Source: Miscanthus floridulus (lineage: Eukaryota > Streptophyta > Magnoliopsida > Poales > Poaceae). From it: a stretch of 64,000 bases of DNA. Both the position numbers and the translations under genes were made by a program. Positions 1 to 9,364 of this stretch are shown piece after piece. Positions within the stretch are counted from its first letter, which is position 1. Each line of letters opens with the position of its first letter. Under the pieces are notes generated by a model. That model searched no databases and was not told where the DNA came from. It saw only the letters and a program-made list of their open reading frames with translations. The stretch spans positions 87,869,560 to 87,933,559 of the forward strand of contig NC_089598.1 in the NCBI RefSeq assembly GCF_019320115.1, in the 5' to 3' direction.

Positions 1-85
1 CCAGACTGGCTCAGAACGCTACCCGTCTTGTCTTAAACCTTCTGTGCCCTTAGTATACTTCCTGCTCTTCTGTAGGTTTGAGATC

Positions 86-859
86 ATGGAGAGCAGCAAG
101 AGACCCGCTGAGGAGGCTCTTAGCGAACCCGCATCATCATGCCAGCGCCTTCATCGCCGGAAAGGTGCCACTCAGGATGTCCCCATCGTTCCAGAGCACA
201 GGGTCAACCTGGCTCAATCGTCGGGATCATCCTCAACACTGATTCGTCGCCAGCTCCCTAGTTATCTGAGGAGGCAGATCGATAATGTCGGTCTAATCGC
301 TTCCATCGATCAGATTGATCAGAGTCTATCCAACTGCCTTTCCCTCATGGAATCGGCTCTAGCCATGATTCAAATCTAATCGTTCTCTGAGGCCGACCTG
401 AGGGAACGGCTGGCCAAGGCTGAAGCCAGAGTCATAGGTGAGAAGGCTACCACAATCTTCTTAGCTTTTCTTAACTTTTGGTTTTGAGATTTTCTGATCA
501 TCCCTTCCTTTGAATTTTTAGATCTAACAGCTCAGTTGGAAAGCCTTCGATCAGCCGCAAATCATGCGGCGGGGTTTGTCAATGCCAGGGGTGCTGTTCT
601 GGCAATCCGTTTGCATGACATTCCAAACCACGTCAGGGAGGTTGCTCTCCATGGTGTTCGCCATGGTGTTGCCACAGTGTTGGCTACTGCACAAGTCCGC
701 TCTGGTCACAATCTTTAGCTTCTTCCTCATGGTTTCCCAGATGCAGTGCCCCCCGGGGATCAGGAGTGTTTGACTGAGGAATTCTCTAATGCCGCCAACT
801 CTATAGCTTTCAATACTTTAGCTGATGATGTAGTGAGCAAATTGTTCTCCAACCCGTAG
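86..859 (+). pseudogene. Antisense two-exon ORF in the gypsy 3' region
   Basis: Runs opposite to the gypsy polyprotein. Exon 1 is 86-437 and exon 2 is 522-859. The intron has a gtgaga donor and a poly-pyrimidine tract ending in tttttag, and the phases fit (1 base left over plus 2). The frame has two in-frame stops, TAA at 377-379 and TAG at 716-718, each one C-to-T change from a Gln codon. The product would be about 229 residues, hydrophilic and charged at the N-terminus (it begins MESSKRPAEEALSEP), with a likely helical leucine-repeat segment in the middle; no membrane segment is visible. Tat-clade elements are known to carry extra antisense ORFs between integrase and the 3' LTR, and this fits that position. 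Function unknown. The start at 86 follows a possible acceptor (tgtag), so an upstream exon is possible. Confidence 0.55.
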
Positions 860-1079
860 CTTGTAATAAGTGATTTTTAGCAAACAATTCCCTCATCATG
901 AATGATTTTCCTTTGTTTTCGCACTTCATATTATGCATATTACTTCATCCATGCTTGCTTTCCCCCTATAGGTGATACGCATTGTACCAGCTTTTGTTCT
1001 TTTGGGTTCATTTTTTGCACTAAAGGCGATACCTTTCTGACATCGGCTATTAGAGCTGTCAACCGAACAAATCGGCTTT

Positions 1080-1445
1080 TTAACTGTTAATCCAAACGCT
1101 GGGATAATATTTCTTTAGATATTTCCCATTGATTGCTTGGTCGAACTCTTCTTCTCCTCCTAGCGTCTCCAGAATATACGCATTACCAGGAGCACAACGT
1201 TTGATCTGATAAGGCCCTTCCCAATTGGGTGACCATTTGCTGAACTTGTTGTCCTTTGACCCGATTGGCAATTTCACTTTCCAGACCAAATCTCTTTCAA
1301 AAAATTGCTTATTTTTGACCTTTTTATTGTAATATTTTGTGACTCCCAATTTATTGGCTTCAATATTTTTGAGAGCGCACAGCCGAAGGCAATTTAAGTC
1401 TTCTAAGCCATCCATCATAAGATTTTTGTAGACTTTAGCTGTCAA
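1080..1445 (-). pseudogene. Gypsy integrase C-terminal region
   Basis: The translation contains LVWKVKLP and WEGPYQIKR...GNAYILE, the usual pattern of the gypsy integrase C-terminal domain, which binds DNA non-specifically. It ends YYPSVW before a stop. It continues the integrase core to its right with a stop or frame break near 1446-1452. It belongs to the decayed Tat-type element and is not expected to be made as an intact protein. Confidence 0.8.
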
Positions 1446-1451
1446 ATCGTT

Positions 1452-2174
1452 CTATAACATAACACGCCTCGATCTAGTCTGAATTTCCCAAGGAAGAACT
1501 GCGTTATGGCCATACACAAGTTCGTAAGGTGATGTTTTAATTGATCCATGACAGGCCATCCTGTATGCCCATAATGCCTCATTAAGCGTCGAATGCCACT
1601 TTCTTGGCTGTTCCTCAATTTTCTTCTTGATCAGCTTAATCATAATTTGATTGGACGCCTCTGCCTTGCCATTAGCCTGAGCATAGTAAGAAGACAAATT
1701 TAGCAGCTTTATCCCCATACTAGCAGCAAAATCTCTGAATTCCTCTTATGTGAACATGGTCCCTTGATCGGTAGTGATGGTTTGAGGAATCCCAAAACGA
1801 TACACGATATGCTCCTTAACAAAATCAACCATATTTTTTGAAGTTACCATTTTTAGGGGAACTGCCTCAACCCATTTGGTGAAGTAGTCTGTTGCCACCA
1901 ATATGAACTTATGCCCCTTGCTTGAGGGTGGAAAGATCTGGCCAATCAAATCAATTCCCCAGCCCTGAAACGGCCATGGCTTGATTATTGGGTTCATGGC
2001 CGACGTAGGTGATTTCTGGACATTACCAAAACGTTGACAGTCTTGGCATCCTTTGTAGTATTCAAAATAGTCTTCTAGTATTGTTGGCCAGAAATATCTA
2101 GTTCTGCGAATAATCCATTTCATCTTATAAGCCGATTGATGAGCCCCACATATCCCTTCATGCACTTCGCCCAT
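1452..2174 (-). pseudogene. Gypsy integrase zinc-binding and catalytic core
   Basis: Reading from 2174 downwards, the HHCC region appears as HEGICGAHQ followed by CQDCQRFGN. The catalytic core has GWGIDLIGQIFP (first Asp) and TITTDQGTMFT (second Asp), and after a stop near 1746 it resumes with YYAQANGKAEASNQ, which supplies the catalytic Glu. The D,D-35-E layout is that of a retroviral-type integrase. It is broken by the stop between 1718 and 1746, so it is a pseudogene fragment. The neighbour upstream in element order is the second RNase H region. Confidence 0.85.
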
Positions 2175-2679
2175 CCAAACCTTGGCTTCTTCTTGATTCA
2201 GGCATTTGAGTAATGCCCCATCGATTGTTTTGTAATACAGCTGATCATCCAGTAAAACATACTTAGTTGATTTATACCTTAGCTTTCTGGTAACTTTCTA
2301 TGACGGATTTTTAAGGTAGTCGACTATCTCAATTCTCCAATCATTATCCGAGGCTTCATTACTTAGGATTTCTTGAATCACTCGATACTCTGAGGCACTT
2401 TGAGCCAAATGGTTAGCTTCCTAATTCTACGCCCTTGGAATGTGTTGAAATGAGACATGGGGAAATTCCCTGAGCAACCTTTGGCACTCGTCATAATATT
2501 TCCTCAGAGTATCCTCTTTGCACTCATACAAGCCGATCAACTAATTAATAATTAACTGTGAGTCTCCAAATATTTCAATCGCTTTGGCCTTTACCTCATC
2601 AAGAAGTTGAATCCCTTTGAGAACAGCCTCATATTATGCTTGATTGTTGGTAACCACTGGTTCGGTTGGAAAAGCAAAC
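2175..2679 (-). pseudogene. Second RNase H-like domain (Tat hallmark), decayed
   Basis: The minus-strand translation continues from the FFDGSS motif near 2745 through PVVTNNQA, then a TAA in place of an expected Gln or Glu codon, then YEAVLKGIQLLDEV and a GDSQL-like motif, ending near a region resembling EANHLA. This is a second RNase H-type fold placed after the normal gypsy RNase H, the arrangement called dual RNase H in the Tat lineage. Several in-frame stops show it is dead. Confidence 0.7.
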
Positions 2680-3246
2680 TCAAAATTTGCCCCCTCGAGG
2701 TGAAATAATAACAATATCAATGCCACCACCTTGTTTACATGATGACCCATCGAAGAATAACATCCAGAGCACCGGCTCTACATGATTCATGCTTGGCTTA
2801 TGATGTTGGGTGATGAAATCAACTATTACATGCCCTTTAACTGCTTTAGCCGATTCGTACCTCAAGTCAAACTCTGATAACGCGAGAATCCATTTTCCTA
2901 CTCTACCATTTAGTATTGGCATTGACAACATGTGCTTGATCACATCAGCCTTGGAAACAATCGTGCACTCGGCCGATAATAAGTAATGCTGCAATTTGGT
3001 GCAAGAGAAGTATAAGCACAAGCATAACTTTTCAGTGGGAGAATATCTTGTTTCTAGATCTAAAAGTCTCCTACTTAGATAGAAAACCACTCGCTCTTTT
3101 CCTTCAAATTCTAGTATCAGGGCCAATCCAATTGTTTTGTCATCGGCCGATATGTACAACCTGAAAGGCTTACCTTGCTGAGGAGGGACCAGCACGGGTG
3201 GACGCTTCATATATTCTTTTATCTCCTCAAACGCTTTCTGTTGCAC
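2680..3246 (-). pseudogene. Gypsy RNase H domain
   Basis: Contains FEEIKEYMKRPPVLVPP, the typical bridge from RT to RNase H in Tat elements, then RLYISADDKTIGLALI, VFYLSRRLLDLETRY and EKLCLCLYFSCTKLQHYL, which are RNase H landmarks of Ty3/gypsy. It ends with WMLFFDGSSCKQGGG, the start of the second RNase H. It is separated from RT by a stop or shift at 3247-3279. Confidence 0.85.
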
Positions 3247-3279
3247 GTCACTCCATCTAAATTCTTGATTATTTTTTAA

Positions 3280-4379
3280 TTACAACAAGGGAGAAAACGG
3301 CATAACCCTTTCCGACATATTCAAAATAAACCTTCTGATGAAATTAATTTTGCCAAGCAAAGATTGCAACTCTATCTTAGTAGTCAGGGGTACTGCGTCG
3401 TTAATTGCTTTCATGCTCTTCTGACCAAATTTGATTCCTCTCTCGTGGACCATAAAACCCAAGAACTGTCCAGCTGATACTCCAAAAGCACACTTATTAG
3501 GATTCATCTTCAGACCATGTTTTCTTGTGCATTCTAGAGTCTCCCGCAAATCAGCCAGATGCTCTTCGTATCCTTCTGATTTTACCATCACATCATCAAT
3601 GTAGATCTCAACAATCCTACCGATCAACTTATGAAAGATATAATTCATTGCCCTTTGATAGGTGGCACCAGCATTCTTTAGACCGAAGGTCATCACAACC
3701 CACTCAAACAAGCCAATTGCGCTAGGGCACCTAAAAGCAGTCTTCGCTATGTCCTCCTTAGCCATGAAAATTTGGTTATACCCTGCGTTGCCATCCATGA
3801 AGCTAATAACCTTGTGCCTGGCTGCTACATCTACTAACATATCGGCTATTGGCATTGGATAACCATCCATGGGTGTGGCTTTATTCAGATCCCTAAAGTC
3901 AATGCAAACCCTCAGTTTTCCATTCTTCTTGTATACAGGGACAACATTCGATATCCATTCTGCATATCGGCATGGTCGGATAAACTTTGCCTCCAGTAGC
4001 CTTTCAGTCTCCTTTTTAATATCATCAAGCACGTTCGGATTGAATCTCCTTGGAGCTTGCTTAAAGGCCGATATTTAGGTTTGATTGGCAACCGATGTTC
4101 AATAATTGACTGGTCTAAACCAGGCATCTCGTAGTATTCCCAAGCAAAGCAGTCTTTAAATTCTTTTAGTAAATCAATTAATTCCTGCTTATACTCTGGA
4201 TCCAATTTAGCACTTACGTACATCGGCCTAGGCCTGTCTCCAGAACCAATGTTCACTTCCTCTAATTCATCGGCTGACGTGAAGCCATGTCCTAGTTTAC
4301 CATCTGTACCATCTATTGGATTATCCATTAAACAAATTTTCAAAGCCGACTGCTTGGATCGGCTGTTGGCTTTTGCCAT
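3280..4379 (-). pseudogene. Gypsy reverse transcriptase
   Basis: Two overlapping minus-strand frames carry the RT: an N-terminal part (RPRPMYVSAKLDPEYKQEL, FAWEYYEMPGLD) and, after a frameshift near 4030-3910, the palm domain with SNVVPVYKKNGKLRVCIDFR, FMDGNAGYNQI and the active-site box YIDDVMVKS. The YxDD box is intact. A frameshift splits the domain, so no full enzyme can be made. The protease normally found just upstream is not visible between this region and the zinc-binding part of gag. Confidence 0.88.
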
Positions 4380-4956
4380 TGATTTTGAATTCTGATGGCA
4401 ACAAAAAGGCCATTTGAATATTAGCTGATGGTTGCTTTCTATTGGCTATTTTCTTGGCACGCCATACTTGAGTTTTACTGGATGCCTGAGCCTGTTCCAT
4501 TTCTTTATTCCTTAGGCGCTGCACCCTTCTCTTCTGGCTCCTTGTTAGTCCTCTGGGGCACCATTGGCCTTCCTGCCAAATGTATTCTTTCTTGTTGCTT
4601 CCTTCTTCATGATCAGCCCAGTCTTGGTCAACAACTCTTTTTCCCAGCCGGTCATGAATACTTTTATTTTTTAAGCGTTGATCCATGTTATTATAATGAT
4701 GTGAGTCCTGGACATGGATAGACCGGCAGTTGATTTGAGATTGCCTAAATCCCCAATACTGATTGCTGCATTCTGGATAGTCATGTCTGGTAGGCAATTT
4801 CAAATCTTCGTTCCAGCAGTATTTGAAGAAAGGACAATTCCAGTGCGATTTGGCTTGCCTCCTTTCATACCTATCTTCTTCTAGTTGACGCTGGTATTCT
4901 TGACCCTCTAACCATCGTTGATAATCCTTTTCCTTCTGCTGCTGCCACTTATTCAA
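4380..4956 (-). pseudogene. Gypsy gag C-terminal zinc-binding region
   Basis: The translation has a basic, Gln/Arg/Glu-rich start (MNKWQQQKEKDYQRWLEGQ) and then CPFFKYCWNEDLKLPT...CS, a Cys-rich motif often found at the gag-protease junction of Tat elements. It ends with MAFLLPSEF, which in intact relatives immediately precedes the aspartic protease. Here it runs almost directly into RT, so the protease appears to be deleted. Confidence 0.65.
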
Positions 4957-5249
4957 CAGGATCCGAGATGTAACTCGTGACTTCGTCGCTCCACTTTTTG
5001 ATGTTTCCCCTGCTCATATTGGCTCTTCTACTGATCACAACGTTTTCTGATCTCTCTATATTCGTCAGCTGATATTTACGTCTTGGGATCAACAGTTCTA
5101 GCTTCTTTCAATCTGGCCGATGTTAGGACCTTAGTCTTTCCTTTGAATATCCTAATATCAACCATATTGTGATCTCCTGGGAAAGGATTATTATCTACTT
5201 TCATCTTCTAAGGCGTATCGAACTTGAGCCTCCCTTGCTGAATAGCCCT

Positions 5250-5609
5250 CTATATATGCTGTTGGAAAATTCTACACTCATTAGTGGAATGAGAAGTAGC
5301 ATTATGGAGCTTGCAGAACTTCTTATTCTTCAACTGTTCAGGGGGTAACATAACATGATTGTTTAGCAATTTGATCTGGCCCTTCTCAAGTAAGAAATCA
5401 AAGAGCTTATCCGATTTTGTGACATCAAAATCATAGCTCTCCTCAATTCCTCTTCCCCAAGGATTTGGTACCATTACTGTCTTCTTGCCCCAATTCCATT
5501 CAGCTGTAGCAACCTCCTCTTCTTCATCTTCATAGCCGTCTTCAATTGAGTATGGATCATAAGCTTCGGCTACTATGGTGCTCTTCTGGAATCGGGTATC
5601 TCTGCGCAT
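5250..5609 (-). pseudogene. Gypsy gag, central/C-terminal piece
   Basis: Contains DTRFQKSTIVAEAYDPYS, an acidic stretch (EDGYEDEEEEV), then LFDFLLEKGQIKL and FCKLHNATSHSTNECRIF, which resembles the degenerate zinc-finger-like end of gypsy gag in grasses. It is flanked by decayed sequence at 4957-5249 and 5610-5950 in which the frame is lost. Confidence 0.65.
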
Positions 5610-5950
5610 ACTCTGGAATTGGCTATTAAGTGCTGCTACTCATTGAGCCAATTGTCCCAAGTTGTCAAACTCTTGTCCTAGCAGCTTTTTTTCCACATTG
5701 GCAACATTCCTTGGACGGCTAAAGTAGCCAGCTGATCATCGGCCAAGCTTAATGAGAAACACAGACTCTTAGTCTCTTAGAATCTCTGAAGAAACTCAGT
5801 GCCCAATTCATTAGTCCTCTGTCTCATGGTTGTCAAATCGGTTATTTTCTTCTTTCCAGTCCCAGTATAAAAATATGTATGAAACTTCTTCTCCAGGTCG
5901 GCCCAATTGGCAATGGAGTTGACTGGTAATGACGAGAACCAAGTGAAGGT

Positions 5951-6262
5951 CTACCCTGACAAGGACAAGGAGAAGAAACAAACTCGATGGGCATCCTCAA
6001 CTGATGCTTCACCCAATTGTGTAAGATACCGACTGATATGTTCTATGGTGCTTGTACCGTCTTGACTAGTGAACTTGGTGAATTCTGGGAGCCTGTAATT
6101 TGTAGGAAGAGCGACCAAATCATACCATTCTGGATATGGACATTTGTATGAAAAGGTCAGCCCCTTTGGCTTCAGACCGAACTGATTCTTCATCATCTTG
6201 GTCACCTGTAGCAGCAACTCGTCAGCTTGCGGGTTTGGATTTCTCGGTACTTGTTGACTCAT
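5951..6262 (-). pseudogene. Gypsy gag, N-terminal piece
   Basis: The reading includes PKGLTFSYKCPYPEWYDLVALPT, PEFTKFTSQDG and TIEHISRYLTQLGEAS, which is the retrotransposon gag domain of Tat and related gypsy elements. A stop ends the frame at 5951, inside the domain. Sequence on to about 6900 is leader and further decayed gag, for example a Gln/Ser/Thr-rich ORF at 6563-6757. Confidence 0.7.
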
Positions 6263-6947
6263 CTATGGATTGAAATCCCATGTGCCTTGATATCCTGGAT
6301 TTGGTATCATGTGGAGGGTGTTATAATCTATGCCATAGTGATAGCCTTGTGGAATTTCAATCTATTGGGTCCTTTGCTGGCTTGCCGCTTGAAGTCTCTG
6401 ATTATAGACACAAGGATCTATATCTCTACGGATCCTTTGAATTGATGGTGCTATCTTTTGAGCCAACGACGGTATGTGGCCTGATATGCTAAAATTGATC
6501 ATCTGGTTCTGACTTTGCCCCACTGGCTGTTGCATATGCTGTACTGACGGTCCAGGATTGTACTATATCTGATTTATAGTAGTACCTAGAGTTTGTTCAG
6601 ATGAACCTTGAAATGTCTGGATGTCACCATTACCAAATGGTGCTGCTTCTTGATGGCTGGTACTGACTTGATTAGTCCCTTGAGTCGACGAATCTAGAAT
6701 ATTATAACAAGTCGATCCAACTTGACCAATTGAAATTCCATGAATCGCCTCTTTCATGGCGTTGTGAAATGCATCAACGAAAGCTTCATTGCGGCTTGAT
6801 ATGGCATCACGAATAGACTTGCCTATGGCTTTCGTAAAGAAATGTCTATCTTCAGCTTCGACTGTATCTGTCTGCCCATGTAGTATAACTCTTTATAATG
6901 TACCATAAGGATGCTGTCGTTGTTGTGAACCGCCATGATGGTTGTGG

Positions 6948-6966
6948 GGTCCCACTGGGCATGCCA
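6948..6966 (-). other. Possible gypsy primer binding site
   Basis: On the minus strand TGGCATGCCCAGTGGGACC starts with the TGG expected for pairing to a tRNA 3' CCA end. It lies 8 bases downstream (in element sense) of the LTR end at 6975. I have not matched it to a particular tRNA. Confidence 0.45.
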
Positions 6967-6974
6967 GAAACATG

Positions 6975-8674
6975 TGTCGACACAAAATTTGTATCTCTGT
7001 GTCGAGGTCACATGTAGCAAGCCGAAAGGGTCTGCTTGATGGAGCGGATCCGCCTAGCTTCAACGCAAGGGTGGTCGATCCTGCGCAATCCTCCCAAGAC
7101 GTGCTAGTCAATTTGACCCTACAATTGACAAGGAGAGAAAGCTCATCAATAATTAAGGGCAGAACATGCCGGTTTTGCTAGACGGTCTCGAATGTGCGGC
7201 TCTGAGAGGAGATATGAGAGGAGATCGACTAAATAGTTGATCTCAGCATATTCACAAGAATGAATCGGTTAAAGCTCATGGGATTGTATAAGAAGAATCG
7301 GTTGTCATTCAGGATAAATGTTATTTAAGCAAATATTAATCAATGGCAATAAGATATCAATAGTGATCGGTTTGTACTGAGCCAATGATTATTAGTAATT
7401 GAACTCCTCTTTATATAAAGAAATAATTCAACATCACTTAACCATTTAATAAAGATAAATCTAATGAACATGTTAGATCTCATCTATCGACATGACTAGT
7501 GGGGCATGAGGCAGAATCATGCAGGCCGTAGAAACAACAATAGACTCGACGACCCTAGCTCATTACTAATATCAGTGGGGCATGAGGCAGAATCATGCAG
7601 GCCGTAATATAATAACAAGATCATGGGGCTAACATATCTTTCAACTTATCTCTACTTCAATGATCTCATAATATGAATAGTTCATGAAAGCATTTGATAT
7701 CAGCTAAACAGCCGATTAAGGCATAGCGCACAGTTAAGGTCATGCCTTCTCAAGAACGGGTCTACCAACCAACGATCCCCACTCCACGGTGCCAATAGTG
7801 GGGTGAGAGATAGAATCCCATAGGCCATGATGATGGGCCATGGAACGATTTTCATTGACTAGTAGATCTACTCAAGATCAAACATGCCTTAACCGCACGC
7901 TATGCACGATTAAGATTAACGCAAAACAACCGATAAAAACATAACTCATCATTTAAGATGTAGATCAGATCAGTTTTAGATTAGCAAACGATGAGTTAAA
8001 CAAGATATAAGGCCGATCTAGATCAATCTCAATCGGGCAGAGTGATATTGCTGTAATTAGATAAACAATGAAAGCAATAAGCAATATCGGTAACTTAATG
8101 AATCTACCAAATACTACCATACTAAGGTAGAGTCGATAACTTGACCTTGATCTAATTCAAGCAGTGGGGTGTGAGGCAGAATCACACATGTCATACTTGA
8201 ATTAGATAAGAGTCGATAACTAGCCTATACCAGAGTCATAGTGGGGGTCGATCGGATCGATGCAACCATAGGAATAGAGGTATAAACCATGACGGTACTT
8301 ACAGACAAGTAGTGGAGGTCGACCGGATCAATGTAGCTGTACTTGCTGAAGAACTCACCGAGATCTACTCTACTCCTACTCCTAAGAGGTGGCCAGAGCT
8401 GAAAAAAGTAATTGACTTGTATTTGATTGGTTGATGTTCTTTACAATAGCTGGGGTTTGGTATTTATACTTGGAGCCTTAAACAAACCCTACTCGAGTAC
8501 GACTTAATACAATCTTTGGCATAATGAAAACATTCCTAATTTAAGATAACTTGGACTCTAATCTTTCCCTTTTTGTAGAGTCCAGCATGTCTCATCTCAG
8601 CACCGATCATAGCCTCCATCGTTATCTGCTAGCACTATCTGAAGAAAGCTGATTCTAGCGTTGCATTCGAATCA
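6975..8674 (-). repeat. Gypsy 5' LTR
   Basis: In element sense it starts TGATTCGAATGC (8674 downwards) and ends TTTTGTGTCGACA (6975), giving TG...CA ends and about 1,700 bases. The outer end is fixed by the switch to copia LTR sequence at 8675. The inner end is placed by the TG next to the primer-site-like sequence and could shift by 2 bases. It holds several copies of a hairpin-forming direct repeat at 7499-7530, 7574-7605, 7796-7828 and 8163-8195. No second LTR is in the window to confirm the length. Confidence 0.65.
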
Positions 8675-8751
8675 GTTGTAGAAGTTAATTATTGCAAAGA
8701 AATTTAGAATTAGCCCAATTCACCTCCCTCTTGGGCATCTTGATCCTTTCA
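8675..8751 (+). repeat. Copia A 5' LTR, 3' terminal remnant
   Basis: Shares the end ...CATCTTGATCCTTTCA with the full 3' LTR at 20023-20099. The left boundary is where similarity begins; here ttgtaga faces ccgtagg in the other LTR, with every difference a C-to-T or G-to-A transition. Truncated by the gypsy element at 8674/8675. Confidence 0.85.
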
Positions 8752-8753
8752 AT

Positions 8754-8766
8754 TGGTATCAAAGCC
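8754..8766 (+). other. Copia A primer binding site (initiator Met tRNA)
   Basis: TGGTATCAAAGCC follows the LTR end after two bases. It is one base off the usual TGGTATCAGAGC primer site of copia elements, which pairs with the 3' end of initiator Met tRNA. Confidence 0.8.
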
Positions 8767-8804
8767 TCGTGTTCATGTATTTAGGCTTAACCGCCTAGAG
8801 AAAG

Positions 8805-9364
8805 ATGTCTTACGGGGATGAACCTCCTCCTATCTTTGAGGGGGATGATTTTCCATATTGGAAAATTCGCATGGAGGCGTACTTAGAAGCTCTAGATGTT
8901 GGAATACTTAGAGCCACCTCGCAAGGCTTCCCAAAACCTCGGGATGCTACACACCTACAAGGCGATGAGGTGAATTATGAGAAATAGAATGCAAAGGCTC
9001 GAAACACCATCTTTAGAGGCCTTTGCAAAGATGTGTTTAACCGGGTGAGGAACCACAAAGACGCCCATACACTATAGTCGGACATTTGTGTGCTCCATGA
9101 GGGAACAAAGAGTGAGCATGAGGAACGCTATCATCTTGTCATGAAAAAGCTTAACTCTTTTGAGATGCTTCCTAAAAATATGCTAATGAGATGTACTCAT
9201 GTTTGAATGTTCTTGTAGAGGAAGTCAATGGGCTTGGACTCACTCAAATGCAACCATCCGATGTTGTAAGAAAGATTTTGAGTGTCCTCCCCATTGACAA
9301 ATATGGGCATATTGTGACCATGCTTCATCAAGGTGATCTTTCCACTGCTACACCGACATAAATC
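8805..9364 (+). pseudogene. Copia A gag, N-terminal part (broken)
   Basis: Begins MSYGDEPPPIFEGDDFPYWK, with the PxFxGxxFxxWKxxM start of SIRE-type gag. It reaches a TAG at 8985 in place of an expected Trp or Gln codon, then continues in frame with ARNTIFRGLCKDVFNRV and, after another stop, HEERYHLVMKKLNSFEM. A frame change lies before the large gag ORF at 9365. The start codon lies 38 bases past the primer site, the normal place for gag. Confidence 0.8.

Larger units (their letters stand above)
1..8674 (-). mobile_element. Ty3/gypsy retrotransposon, Tat-type, decayed; 3' end outside window
   Basis: Domains on the minus strand run in gypsy order: gag, zinc-binding region, RT, RNase H, a second RNase H-like domain, integrase with HHCC and catalytic core, integrase C-terminus. 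RNase H is followed by a second RNase H-like stretch, which is the hallmark of the Tat clade. The 5' LTR is at 6975-8674; the 3' LTR would lie left of base 1. All frames carry stops and shifts and no protease motif is seen, so the copy is dead. Its right end (CA at 8673-8674) abuts the remnant of a copia LTR, which means it inserted into that LTR. An antisense ORF lies between integrase and the missing 3' LTR. Confidence 0.85.
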
